Assembly: GCA_905221605.1 (NCBI GenBank) | Contig: CAJNDS010000002.1 | Coordinates: forward strand, 1,355,438-1,419,437 | Reading direction: 5' to 3' | Source of the DNA: Symbiodinium natans | Taxonomy: Eukaryota; Sar; Dinophyceae; Suessiales; Symbiodiniaceae | DNA length: 64,000 bases | Shown here: piece after piece, positions 9,701 through 20,389 of the stretch | Layout of the letters: every line of letters begins with the position of its first letter | How positions within the stretch are numbered: the stretch's first letter is position 1 | Translations under genes and position numbers: made by a program | Notes under the pieces: model-generated | What the model was told of the DNA's origin: nothing | Seen by the model: only the letters and a program-made list of their open reading frames with translations | Databases searched by the model: none

Positions 9701-12700
9701 TGTCCACCCCTTACTTACTTGAATGGCTGGGGGTTTTGGCGCTTGTTCAGGTAGTGACGGCAGCCCGGGCGACCATCCCATGGGGAACCCCCAACCCTCA
9801 GCGACCTGCTTGCCCATTGTTCCCTGCTCCCGCCCCTCAAGTTCACGAGTCTGAAACCGTGCTGTCTGCGGGCCTGCTGGGACGAATTCCAACCCAAAGC
9901 AAACGGACGGATGCACGTACGTCTGAGATATGCATTCCACGAAGAAAAGTGGAAGATCCGCAGACCCCGTCCAAAACAGACACGCAGCCATTTTGCGCTC
10001 GCCACGCGCTAGCCGCTAGCAACTGGCCAATATGCGCTTTCCAAAACAAGTTTTCGTGCGGTTTCTATCTCTGAGTCTCGGGCTCGAGCGCTGCCACAGG
10101 GGCCGTCATCCAGGGTGAAACAGCTTCAGCGCGCACTCCGCTCGCATGTGAAGGGCTTGTTGCCAACGGACGAGGGAACTTGATGCGAGTCGGGCGCCGC
10201 ATGCCAACTGACGAACGTATACGAACGTGCGCAAGCCTCATTTTGGAGGGACTTTGCCGCCACCTCAAGTTTCAGCAAGGTTTGTTTGCCCACAGCCACA
10301 TCCACCTTCACGCGTCCAAACCACCTCCCTACCTCCGGGGGCTTCGAGTGCTCGGCTCCTTTCGGCACACCCAGGTGGCGACACATTTTGTCTTCACAGC
10401 GACTTGACGGTCTGTCAGCTGACGGCACCAAAGAACCAAAGAAATCTACATATGATGCCATCCGTCTCTGGGTATTGATACCCCATCGCCAGGGCCTTGT
10501 CAGCTGTTGGCGCACAGCAGGATAACAAGTACGGCCCAACTTCGAGCTGCCTCATCTGAATTGGACCGTTCAGCCCCCCGAAATACCGGAAAAGACGGAC
10601 AGTGGCGCATGGAAATGCGCTTGCACTAATCATCACATCAATGGTTTCATCGCCAGTGGAGCTTTCGGGAGTGTCTGCGTGCCACACATGCGCATTGATG
10701 TACGGCTACCTCTTCAAGCCTTGCAGCTGCAGCTTACACAAGGGAGGAGAGTGGAAGAGTGAGACTGCAGACTGCGGGGGCAACATGGCCAGATCCCGAG
10801 CTTTCGATCAACCAACGTCCATCGCCTCATTGCAATGTTTCGCAAAATGTCTCGAGCTGTGCTTGCTGACGTGTCGTAGCTTGGCAGGTATGGGGAAGGG
10901 ACGGAGGAGTCCACGCGGTCAACGTTGGAGGTGATGTGGAGAGGCAAGGAGAGCAGGATGGCATGCATGCGAGCGGACCAAGAGGGGCCAAGGGCTGGCA
11001 CGTTGGCGGAGACGCAGGCTGGGAGGCCGGGAGGGTGTGGGGAAGGGCGAGCGCGCGAGCACAATCTGACCGACGAACTCAACAACTTTCAACTTTGGCA
11101 TTATTTGGCATCTCAACGCGACGTCCCCACTCATCGGTTTTCCGCGCTCTGTTGCTTTGCCAGCGTTCGTGGCCGCAGCTTCGGTCAAGCTGCAAGGACC
11201 ACTGTCAGCAAGCGTTGGCGCAACGAAGCCTAGATCTTGAAGATCTTAGTCCATCTGGCGGGATTTGGTGGGCCTCTCACTCCGCCTTGATTTGCGTTTG
11301 ATGGCGCTACTCAACGTCCCCCGGCGTCGCTCCTTTTTGCTTTGCGTCGCTCGGCCTTGCTCTACTCAGCGTCGCTCGGCGTCGCTCCTTTTTGTTTGGC
11401 GTCTCTCGGGATGGCTGACGACGGCGTCGCTTAGCGAGCGAAGACGAGCGATGACAAGTGACGCAGAGCAAAGACGAGGGAAGACGAGGAAAGACACGCG
11501 GACACAAACGAAGACAAATCAGGCCTCGCTTGTCGGCGTCGCTGGTTTTCGCTCGGCGTCGCTCAGCCTCTCTCGGCGCAACGCGACGTTTCTCGCGGCG
11601 CTCAGCGTGGCTCGGGGTCGCTCGGCATCGCCTGCGCTCGGCGTCGGTCGGCGAGCGAAGGCGAAGGCGAAGACGAGCGATGACGAGTGAAGCAGAGCAT
11701 AGACGAGCGAACTGTACACAAGCGAAAGTCTAGCTCCCTAATCTACCTGCAAGCTCGCCCAGGAAAAAACCGCTCAGAAACATGAACGCGCAGCAGCCTT
11801 TTGCCCCCACAATGGTTGGCCAAGCAATTCTCCCGCGCTGTGCGCATGAGCAACGTCCGTGACCGTCCAGCTGCAACAGTCTTCACTTTGGTTTGCTTCG
11901 TCCAAGCTTAGAACATGCGTACTGAAGACATGCTGCTTCCCAGCTCATGTGGTGTACCCCGGTGAGGCAGGTCGGGCTCTGGACTCGCGATGCGCCACAA
12001 ACTCAGCCATGGCAACAGCAACACACAGCAACCATTCCAAACGGGTGATGGCAGCGCGCTCTACGACGCTGGTGTGGGGGGCCCCTTGCGTTGGGCCATG
12101 CGTGGCGTCCTCTCACAGGAGCCATCATACAAAGGTCCACATCATCTTGAAAGGCACTTGGCAAAACCTTCGTTTCACCTCGGACGCCAAAACACGGTCA
12201 CGGGCAGCACGGGCTTCACCGGACCGCAATCTTTGCTTCCACAGTTTGTGAGTATAGCTCGTTTGTACAAATCGTTGATCCCCATGTTTGCAGTGGTCGC
12301 CCGCAACGACGATGGCGTCAACTCAGAACTCGCAAACAACTGTCCTGCGCACGGCCTCTGAACATCGTCATCTGATGTCATCTGGCAAATTTGCTATTCG
12401 CCCACGCAAGAACCACTGACGCTACTTCGCGAGCCTTGCGCCTTTTCGGAGGTCCCAAGCGTACATCTAGAAAACTGGAGTACAGCGACGAGGGCCTAGA
12501 ACAATCCGACGCGCGTTGGAATCTCCATATGCATCGCCGCTTGGACTGAGTCGATTCGAAATCGCAGCATCACTTTGCTCATATTTCCACACTCGGCTGG
12601 TAGAATGCATTTCAAAGCGTCGGATGCACGAGCTCTACATCCTCATGTTAGTGCGATATAGTTCGTCCGGTCGCGTCAGTTGCGTTTACATTCCCAATTC

Positions 12701-13045
12701 CCACAATGTAGAAGCAGCTTCTGTCAGCACACTTTTTGTTGTGAGGGAGCTAGATTGTCACCACAAGCGCCTTGGGCGGCTGAGGTACTTCTGTACATAA
12801 GACTTGTGCTCTAAGTTGCGAAGCTGCACATGCCTCAGGCAACACGCAGACAGAAGCATTACCAAGCTCTGGAGACCGGGTGGTGGTAAGAAACATAAAA
12901 CACCGTCCGTGGTGGTCGACAACCCCTTGCGTGAGATGTACGCACATACTCTGCAACAAGATCCACCTCCAGCAAAACTAAAACGGTTGACACCGCTTGG
13001 CGGTGGACAGTCGTTAATTATCCGCTGACCTGCCTTATGTCTTCC
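9701..13045. other. 3.3 kb without a recognisable gene
   Basis: Several minus-strand open frames of 80-140 codons exist (for example 10126-10539), but none has a domain I recognise or clear splice boundaries. The region may be intergenic, or introns of the gene whose exon is at 13046-13206. The only strong structure is the dyad-rich repeat at 11320-11720. Confidence 0.4.
11320..11720. repeat. Dyad-rich low-complexity block (GCGTCGCTC / GAGCGACGC)
   Basis: A T/C-rich half built on GCGTCGCTCGG (11325-11425) is followed by an A/G-rich half built on GACGAGCGAAGACGAGCGAT (11430-11510). The same left/right pair recurs at 11525-11655 and 11656-11715. Left and right halves are approximate reverse complements, so each pair could fold back. 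The two pairs are about 200 bp apart and homologous, so the foldback was duplicated. Confidence 0.7.
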
Positions 13046-13206
13046 CCCTCTGGACTTACCTTTTTCTACCTCATCCCTCTTTTTTTGGCGGGCAGCACCT
13101 GCGCCCTCTCTCAGCGGCTTGGACGAAGCAGCTGCGAATCGGCTCGAGCTCGAGGAGGCGCGTGGCGAAGCTTCCACACGGAACCTTCTTGGCCTCGTGT
13201 GAAACT
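13046..13206 (-). CDS. Candidate exon of an unrecognised gene (Ser-rich then Arg/Lys-rich)
   Basis: On the minus strand a plausible acceptor (GCATTGTTTAG^TTTCACAC) is followed by an open frame reading EASPRASSSSSRFAAASSKP, then REGAGAARQKKRDEVEK. It ends at a textbook donor (GAAAAAG^GTAAGTCC). The composition (serine run, then a basic patch) suggests a disordered or nuclear-type segment. No family is recognised. It lies on the same strand as the other host exons. Confidence 0.45.
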
Positions 13207-13535
13207 AAACAATGCTGAGACAAGAGAAACCGCTCCGCAACTACTGCTTTGCTGCATTTGGCCAAAGACATTCTGCCCGGCCTTCCACAGGAAAGTACTC
13301 GCCCGTGACATAGGAATCCCCACGCAAGGAGGTGACTTCCAGAGGCCCCAAAGCCGTCGAAGGTGTCGAAGCCGTCGGAGCCGTGGGAGCTGTCGAAGTC
13401 AGAAACCAGGAGCCATCGCTGCCGCTGGAGATCCACGGTCCATCGCTGGAGCCCGCTCGCTTCCAGACATGCCGGTGGTTCCTGAACTCACCTGGCGTTG
13501 CAAGAAACCGGAAGAGAAATCTCGTCAGAGCACAC

Positions 13536-13567
13536 CCTGAACCCTAAAACCTAAACCCTAAACCCTT
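13536..13567 (-). repeat. Short telomere-type tract (about four degenerate units)
   Basis: The plus strand has CCCTGAACCCTAAAACCTAA and one more CCCTAAACCCT. On the minus strand it reads GGTTTAGGGTTTAGG..., flanked by open frames on both sides (KYWLVQGVELKR before it and SDEISLPVSC, ending at a CCAG^GTGAGTTC donor, after it). This may be exon sequence interrupted by the tract. Confidence 0.6.
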
Positions 13568-13719
13568 TTCAGCTCCACGCCTTGAACAAGCCAATACTTG
13601 CCTGAGACGTGCTCCCTGGACTCACAGCTCACGTGTAGGACTGTGGGACCTTCCGGCGGATTCGTCTGGACCATGAGGCTGGAGTCTGCGTCCCACCCGC
13701 TCTCGCGCTTCACCTGGTC

Positions 13720-13945
13720 TCGAGCCTACAACTTATGTGGATGATCTGTCCCTGGGAAAGTACTGTACGGCCCCCTAAACCCTAAACCCTAAACCCTCGT
13801 GGAAAAGGCTTCATTTTGAAAGTCAGAACAGCGGATGTCATTTCGGAACACAGCAGAGGGCCGTTTTGCTTAAAGAATGAACCGATCCAGAACACAGCAG
13901 CCTGCATAGGTACTAACACGCTGCAGACGCGTCCGCGTTAAATGT
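13720..13945 (-). CDS. Candidate coding segment split by a 20-nt telomere-type tract
   Basis: From 13945 down, the minus strand is open and reads VPMQAAVFWIGSFFKQNGPL, then LCSEMTSAVLTFKMKPFPRG, up to a tract of three TTTAGGG units at 13773-13797. If exactly GTTTAGG...TTTAG (20 nt) is skipped, the frame continues as GRTVLSQGQIIHISCRLETR to a GTGAAG donor. Without skipping, the tract introduces TAG. A 20-nt intron would be extraordinary, so this may instead be a gene broken by telomeric insertion. No family is recognised. Confidence 0.35.
13772..13797 (-). repeat. Telomere-type tract, three perfect units
   Basis: The plus strand shows CCCTAAACCCTAAACCCTAA plus CCCT. The orientation gives TTTAGGG on the minus (coding) strand. 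Confidence 0.95.
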
Positions 13946-14112
13946 GCCACCTCTGGGCCGTCAGTTTTGGCACGCGGTATGTTAAATGCAAATGAGACCC
14001 AGCGCCTCAGCAAAATCACTGCAAGACCGGCTGCAGATTTTACATTCCGAACTGACACCTTTCCACGTCTAGGGCAAGAGCGGATCCTATCACTGCTCAG
14101 GTTGTCCCCCGC

Positions 14113-14466
14113 CTGCCAACCCTCGTAGCACAGGTGAGGCATGGAGCCGCCGTGAGGCAGGAGCGATGCGACGCTTCCCATGCAGCACTTGCTGTGCCTC
14201 TCACAGACCTGCGTGGAAGCTTGGGTTTAACGAGTTTTGGCTTCAAGTCAAGCCGGGATTTGGGGGTGCGCTCGATCATCCAGGTCCAACAGGGAAGCAT
14301 GTCACCCAGTGTTCAGAGAATTTCGTTCACCAGCCTGCCGGGAGATGCACCAGAAGCCATCGCAGGAGCTGTACAGCAAACTGCTCTCGCCCGGTTCTGC
14401 TCGCCCCCACACGGGCTGGCCATTCAGATACTCGTCCCAGAGGAGCTGGTACCTCAGCTCTGAGAT
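14113..14466 (-). CDS. NGxPxW/PHxGxMP module copy 1 (two exons)
   Basis: This is an unnamed protein module that recurs here about seven times. First exon (about 14466-14335): YLNGQPVWGRAEPGESSLLY then SSCDGFWCISRQ. Second exon (14208-14113, exactly 32 codons): CERHSKCCMGSVASLLPHGG then SMPHLCYEGWQ. The intron has a GC donor (CGGCAG^GCTGGT) and acceptor CCACGCAG^GTC, and joins in phase. A second GC donor follows (TGGCAG^GCGGGG). Conserved points shared with the other copies are N-G-x-P-x-W, the L-Y-S block, G-x-W, the Cys, P-H-G-G and M-P-H. I believe related modules are common in dinoflagellate proteins, but I cannot name a Pfam family. Function unknown. Confidence 0.6.
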
Positions 14467-15041
14467 TGCTCAATCGCCAGAAGGCCAGAAGGTCTATTGA
14501 GCAGCCAGTCTCCTGCCCCATCACGTATCCACGGCATGGACGAGCCAAGCTGCACACCGGACTTGCCCAGCTGCGCCGGCGAGCATACCACGTGCAGCAC
14601 CGGCGGGAAAGCTGAGGCCAGGGATCCTCGCAGCACGCGCGCGTCGCTGGCCGCCTTCCATCCTGGCAGGGGGCTTTCAAGGGACACCCAGTGGAAAGTA
14701 GGACACAGGGAGCCGGAAGGAGCGGTGAAGGTGTTGAGAAAGGCCTTCGGCATCCTTGACTTTCCAGCCGCGCGTCTCGTAGCAAGGAAGCATTCCTCCA
14801 TGAGGATATGCCGATGCAACGTTGCCAATGCTACCTGGACGCCGTGTTTACTTCGTTCAAAAGTATGCTCAAAAAGCAACGCTCTGAGCATTAAGCTAGC
14901 CGTTGACAGTGCCGCAAAGCTGCAGTTGAATGCCAGCGCATGAGCTTTGGGGCCACCGACATGCCAATGACCAGTGTTTCCACTGTACAACCATGCCTGT
15001 CAGGGACTTGCCAGCTGTCCACAAGTTACGTCACAACGTTC

Positions 15042-15395
15042 GTTCTTGGGATGTTCCCCCTTATAGAAACAGTCCTTGGGATTAATGTTGACTTCACATT
15101 AGTGGATCCACCCGCAATTGTAAAATCCCGCTGCCGGAACACAATAGTGTAGCCCGCCACAATTGTAAAATCCGACCCGGGAAATCCGGTTTTTACGGGC
15201 GTGGTGCTACTACCTAATACTAAAGCTAATACTACGTCCTACCAGGATTTAGGCGAACAGTATTGAGGAGGCCCTGGCCGGAGAGATTGATCAATGAAGG
15301 GGGGGGGGGGTTTATTAATGCGAAGTCAACATTATCATAGGGGGTACTATAATCCCTATTAAGGACTGTCAGTACATGGGGGAACATCCCCAAGT
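15042..15395. repeat. Imperfect inverted repeat (foldback/MITE-like)
   Basis: The left arm near 15042-15110 (containing GGGATGTTCCCCCTTATAG, then TTAATGTTGACTTCACATTA) is the approximate reverse complement of 15315-15395 (TAATGCGAAGTCAACATTAT ... GGGGGAACATCCCCAAG). The spacer holds a direct repeat of GCAATTGTAAAATCC (near 15113 and 15159) and a poly-G run at 15299-15310. The right arm abuts module copy 2, whose reading stops at that edge. Confidence 0.75.
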
Positions 15396-15510
15396 TACGG
15401 GGCACTCCATGGCACTCCTCCTCTCCAGCTCCGACGCGCTTCCAAATGCACTGGCCGTTGGCAGCACAGCCCGAGACCATCTGATACTTGCCAGCAAGCT
15501 TCCTGGAAGC
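15396..15510 (-). pseudogene. Module copy 2, first half only, truncated
   Basis: The minus strand reads RKLAGKYQMVSGCAANGQCI, then WKRVGAGEEE, preceded by an acceptor-like CTTCCAG^GAAGC. It matches the first-half exon of the other copies (ANGQ-x-W-KR-x-G-x-GEE), but the usual Pro is Cys. The L-Y-S-G block is absent because sequence shared with the foldback element begins directly after GEEE. No second half was found nearby. Confidence 0.55.
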
Positions 15511-15597
15511 TGGGCGGAAGCTAGGCAACAACGCACGCAAATTGCCCTTTCCGAGGGACCATAGCCACAGCGCAGCTGCTTGGGGTAAGGTGTGCAA

Positions 15598-15910
15598 CGG
15601 AAACCAAAGGGAATGTAACGGAAATTAAACCGAAAACCGAAACGGAAAGCAAGAAAAATTGTAACGGAAATCACGCCCGCAAACCTGGAAACCAGACGCA
15701 GGTGTAGCGGAAACCAACCCTAAAACCTAAACCTAAACCAACCCTAAACCCCAAACCCTAAAGCCTAGACCCTAAACCCTAAACCCTAGCCCCTAAACCC
15801 TGAAACAAAGATCCCGCGTTGGTTTCTGTTACGCCCCGGCAAGGTTTCTGAAACGGTTTCAAGCCGGCAGTTTCCGTTACAACCCGCCAATTTCCGTAAC
15901 AGACTTTACT
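15598..15910. repeat. Telomere-type tract flanked by inverted TAACGGAAA arrays
   Basis: At 15716-15805 the plus strand holds degenerate CCCTAAA units. On its left (15598-15715) are repeated (G)TAACGGAAAT/C units. On its right (15815-15902) are TTTCCGTTAC-like units, the reverse complement. The telomere-type tract is thus the centre of a loose palindrome. Confidence 0.75.
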
Positions 15911-16210
15911 CGCTGCTCTACCAGTACCGCAGCAACTCCAAAAACAAGGTCATGGTGAAGAAACCAGCTTTTACCCTGTGACAGAAAGGTCGAGTGAACA
16001 GCCAGGAGGACTGACATGAACTGGCCAAGGAGCTGCTGTCCGCTGGGCATCAGGAGCGTCAACTCCAGGGGATAGTCAGGTAGACGGGTCACCACTGCGA
16101 TGTCGGGATCGGGCAAGTATCCTTCACGCGCATTCACGAACCTTGGCTACAAATGCTGGCTGCAACTCAACACATGGCATGACAGGACTTCCTTTGGAAA
16201 ACTGAGGGCT

Positions 16211-16549
16211 GTTCCCATGCCATCTCCCTGGCAGCATGTCCGGCATTACTCCGCCATGTGGGCTTGAGCAAATGAAGCCGTCTTCGCCAACAAAGTTCTT
16301 TTCATAGGCCTCATGGGCATGCACAGTTTCCACCAAAGGCCCGAGGTGTAGCACAACATGTACAACACCACGCCTGTCGATCAGCAACCTCGGTCGGTCA
16401 CCACAAGTGAGAATGTCTAAAGAACCGCGGGTGGGGAACATGTGCATGACAAGCGGCACGCCATTTGCCATCTGTGCCGCCATACAGCCAAAGTTCTTCT
16501 CCAGTTCCTTCTCTTTTCCAAAGTGGCTGATCGTTGGCCACATGGCCTC
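16211..16549 (-). CDS. Module copy 3 (two exons, best preserved)
   Basis: First exon (about 16549-16462): GHVANDQPLWKREGTGEELW then LYGGTDGKW. Second exon (about 16320-16211): AYEKNFVGEDGFICSSPHGG then VMPDMLPGRWHG. The first exon ends in TG^GCGTGCC (GC donor), leaving a split Trp codon, as expected for this module. An upstream exon on the same strand (about 16720-16590) reads LDADICFSAEPAEAVVQLYV, then ASHNTHSHVSGIYSL, and may belong to the same protein. No function is known to me; the aromatic, Gly and Cys pattern suggests a small beta-rich domain. Confidence 0.65.
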
Positions 16550-16978
16550 TCCACATACACCACATAAAGGCAACACTGCGCGGCTAGCTTCCAAGGATCC
16601 GCGCCTGAGACCAAGGAGTAAATCCCGCTGACATGACTGTGAGTGTTGTGCGAGGCCACGTAGAGCTGCACCACCGCTTCGGCCGGCTCTGCCGAAAAAC
16701 AGATGTCGGCGTCCAAGCACCAGCCTGCGACATTGAAATGTCACACAAGCAACGACCCCGGACGGACTTCTTGGTGGCCTTGTTCTGCTTTGTACTGCCA
16801 AGCGTCATCGAAGAGCTGAAGCGGCATTACCTCGGAAAGCTCGCGATGCGGAGCGGCACCGAAAGACGAGGCTCAAAGATCAAAGGAAGACAGGGGCTCT
16901 AAAAGTCGGACCAGGATTACGACAAGACCCTCAGAGGACACCCCCAAAAGCTTTTGTGACAGCAAAAGTATGGCTATA

Positions 16979-17345
16979 CAGATATATATATATATATATA
17001 TGTACTATACTGCATATGGCATCTAGTACTTAGTAAAAAATGATGTATTAAAATTTCTAGCACGGCCTTTGCAAGTATTGTTTGATCTGCAGTGTGACTA
17101 TATGGCATATACTATACAATATCTTGCATCCAGCAAGTAGCACATCTAGAGGACACAGTACATAGTTGTTAACTAGTATATAGTACATAGTACATAGTAC
17201 ATGGTACATAGTGTGTAGTGTAAAATATGGCAGTTGCAGTTACTCTGTGTTATATATATATATATATATCTTTGTATGTAATGTATAAGACCGCATAAAG
17301 TGACTATAGCACAGCATAGTAGAGGCTAGTACAGCACCGTACGGC
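16979..17345. repeat. AT-rich microsatellites and TAGTACA repeats
   Basis: (AT)n runs lie at 16979-17002 and 17250-17270. Between them, AGTACATAGTACATAGTACA-type heptamer repeats (17158-17215) recur. The block lies in an intergenic or intronic part of the module array. Confidence 0.9.
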
Positions 17346-17411
17346 ACAGTACAATCCAGTATTAGTTTTGCGGCGTGTCATGCAGCATCGCACATGACCA
17401 TGCCGCATTGA

Positions 17412-17692
17412 CTGTTGCAAATAGTGAGGGTGACGAGGGGCCCCGCCATGTGGGTCTGCAGAGGACACTCTGCCAAGGGTGCAATCGTACGACCTCTGCG
17501 TCACTTCGGTTGAACCTGATGTGAAAAAAAAAACGCTCTCTGCTCTGCAGGCATATGAATCACGTGGTGTCTTGCATACCGCTTGAAATTCAGACGAGAT
17601 GTACAACAGGAGCCGAGGTTCTGCCGACGTACCACCGGCCATCGCTTCCCGTGTACAGAATCTTTTCACCCGAACTTCCACCTACCCATATC
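17412..17692 (-). CDS. Module copy 4 (two exons)
   Basis: First-half exon 17692-17625: IWVGGSSGEKILYTGSDGRW then YVG, bounded by CCAG^GATATG and a GC donor (GTCG^GCAGAA). The second-half exon starts at 17515 (CACATCAG^GTTC) and reads STEVTQRSYDCTLGRVSSAD then PHGGAPRHPHYLQQ. The split Gly codon (G|GT) is restored exactly. A possible preceding exon near 17830 reads MLVHGYPTPN, a weak version of the NGxPxW start. The second half keeps the Cys and PHGG but has A-P-R in place of M-P-H. Confidence 0.6.
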
Positions 17693-18229
17693 CTGGACAG
17701 CTTGAGGCGAAGCACCCTCATGCCTGCTTCGGGGACACTGAGTGGAGGGAGCGCGTGCTTGTGCAAGAACACAGCAACATGTCTTCATGCAGTTGGGCGT
17801 CGGATAGCCATGGACGAGCATGCCTTGCACAAGTTGATATCTGCCTGCCTGCCAGGGTTGATTTTGAAAGTGCAGCAGATGTGCGAAAGTCTGCCTGCCC
17901 AGCTTCAGGTCCTCAAAAATGGTTCATGATGCAACGGATGCAGATGGCCTTCTTCTGCTCTGCATTGGGGGTCGACAAATACACATCCTGAGCTGGCAAT
18001 GGGAAGGTGACAAAAAGAAGCAGCTGCTTTACCAGGACAGCCCCCTTGCGTCTCTTAGCAAAAGACTGCGGCAGCTGTTGGAGGCGACGTTCCCAGCCGG
18101 ATTTCTTCATCTTCACACCAGGCATCCTTCTGGATTTCAAGATCTGCGTATTCATGGATAAGCAGAGACAAGGCACATGCACACCATGTTCCCAGAAAGC
18201 ACAAGAAGATCTATCATTCTTTTTGAAGT

Positions 18230-18578
18230 CTTGGTATTGGGGGCGTCCATGTAGGGGTCCTCGTCTTGCAAAAGCCAGGAGGTTTGCCGATGCGGCATGG
18301 ACCCGAAGTGAGGGTGAGAACGCATCTGAGCCAGGCTGCACCTAAACTTCTGGCTCGCCACCTCGTGGCCGGCGATGCACCACCGCCCTGGGCACGGTCG
18401 CAACATGTTGACTGCATTAATATTGTTACATGTTGCAGCAGCAAAGCGCGAAGCACCAGTGCCACAAAGCACAGCTGCCAAGCCAGGGCATCCAAGCGTC
18501 CATTGGTGCCGCTGTACAGCCAAGCTACGGCCCCCGCGCCACTTCTCTTCCAAACAGGATGTCCGTTCGCAAGCATGC
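18230..18578 (-). CDS. Module copy 5 (two exons, GA-donor intron)
   Basis: First-half exon 18578-18501 (acceptor ATGACAG^GCATG): LANGHPVWKRSGAGAVAWLY then SGTNG. The second-half exon starts at 18387 (GCCCAG^GGCGG): RWCIAGHEVASQKFRCSLAQ then MRSHPHFGSMPHRQTSWL. The exons join in phase (AAT G|GG CGG) only if the intron begins GACGCTTGG, that is with a GA donor, which is known in dinoflagellates. All diagnostic positions are present. Confidence 0.65.
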
Positions 18579-19126
18579 CTGTCATACATATAACCATATC
18601 TAACATACATTACATCATATTACACACTGAACCACACCCTGCATCCCAATCTGGAGGCACGACCCTCGAGCAATTCGAAGCGCCCGGTCAAGCTCTTCGC
18701 ACCATTCCTAAGCACAAGTTGTCTACACAAAAAAGGCGCAGAGATAGACTCTGATGGACTCTCGGAGAGGCATGTGGCTTCTGAGCCTTGGGCTGTGATG
18801 TCACCCAGAGCAGCGCAGGTGGCTGCTCGAATGGTGTGGTGGTTATTCCTGATAGGAAACAGCTCTGCCACACGGGTCACGGGAAGCAGCACATGTAAGG
18901 AGTCGCAGTGGTTGCCGGTCAAGCTTCGGATGTCATCGTCCTGCTGCCAGCCCTCGCTCGTCTTGATGCCCCAGCCTGTCAGAACAAGATCCACGGTCTG
19001 AACAGTCCCAGCTAGGGGATGCTTCAAGACCGCTACTTTGCCACGCTTCTGCCTCGCGAAGCCCCGGCGAAGGTATGCGGCAGTAGGCCTTCAGTCGACA
19101 TGACCCCCGGATCCCCCGAACCCCAG

Positions 19127-19162
19127 CAGGATATCGCAGGATATCGCAGGATATCGCAGGAT
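19127..19162. repeat. 11-bp tandem repeat
   Basis: About three units of AGGATATCGCA in a row, inside the region between the two halves of module copy 6. Confidence 0.9.
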
Positions 19163-19760
19163 GTGCCACTGAGCACCCCGGCCTGCATGCGGCCTCGATG
19201 AGGCGATGCCACCGAAGCTGCAGTTGAATTCCCTGCGGGACGTCCAACATGCATTGGTCCAGCTATCTTTGCTGGCCCTTGTAGCACAGATGTCACAGAT
19301 GTACCCGAGCGATAGGCCCAGGGCTAATGCAAGAAATCCTGCAACCCTAAAGCCCAGACCCGACCCTGAACCCGACCGGCCTTTCGATCGCTAGATTTCT
19401 GCTCACAACATACCTCAGGTCCAGTTCCAGTATCGACAAATGATTAGAGCAGCAGTGCTAAAACACAAACTCAAAAATATGTATAGAATTAAGGGCTCCC
19501 TTGTGTCTTTCATAGCCAAGGTTGTTGAAATTCTGGTGCCTTTCTGGTCCCGCATATTTGGGGTCCCTCAAAGTGACCAGGGTTGACCACATGGAGATCG
19601 AAATCTAGGCGGCAATTTTCTCAGCCAAGATTCCACTTGCCGTTCCTGCCACTGTAAAGGTACGCTTCCTCCCCATATCCGGCACGCTTCCAGAATGGGT
19701 AGCCATTCGCGAGCTGCCCGTCGCTATGCCGATATTCTCCACTAAGCTTCTGATGCCCAT
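19155..19760 (-). CDS. Module copy 6 (two exons)
   Basis: First-half exon (about 19760-19626): HSDGQLANGYPFWKRAGYGE then EAYLYSGRNGKWNLG, ending at a GC donor (CTTG^GCTGAG). Second-half candidate (about 19235-19155): EFNCSFGGIASSRPHAGRGA then QWHIL. The first half is one of the cleanest copies. The second half keeps F-x-C, G-x-I-x-S and P-H, but the M-P-H block is changed and the splice phase is off by one base. The copy may be decaying, or I may have misplaced the acceptor. Confidence 0.55.
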
Positions 19761-20389
19761 GCCTCGAGCTCCAAGCGCGAGGGTTGGAACTGTGAACGCT
19801 CTTACCCGCAAGCCTGTCCTGACACACCAAGACTGTAACATACTGACTAACCTTCTGGCTTCGACTCACTCAGGCAGGGCACGGCGACGTCACGTAAATC
19901 GTCTCTGGCGCAGGTGAGGAGGGCAACACAAAACGAATGGAGAGATCCTGCCAAACATCCCGGGCTTCGGGCATTGTCGGGCGATCGGAAAACATGCGGT
20001 GCTGGGCGGCTGCTGCTCTCCAAGCTTTCTGTTGCCCCCGTCCTTGTTCCACCCACGACTGTCCTGCAAGTGGCTCAAACATCATATCAACCACAGCCAC
20101 AGGACTTTGGGGGCACGGATGCTGCGATGATGAACTGAACAGCTAGGTCACGGCAAGGAAGACATCGGACATTCGCATGATGCCAGGACAGCCAGCCCTC
20201 TTCAGCACAAGTCACAGCACTTCTACTGCGTGCCAACGTCCTTGTATTGCCAAGAGTGCTCCTCGAGCATGTTGGGAAGGAGTCCTTGACACACGCGAAG
20301 CACTTGCAAAAGGAAAGCGAGGACTTGCTTGGAAGAACTTGCTGCTCGCACAGCAGGAGTTATCGAGGAGTGATCTGTTGCGTTTGTCA

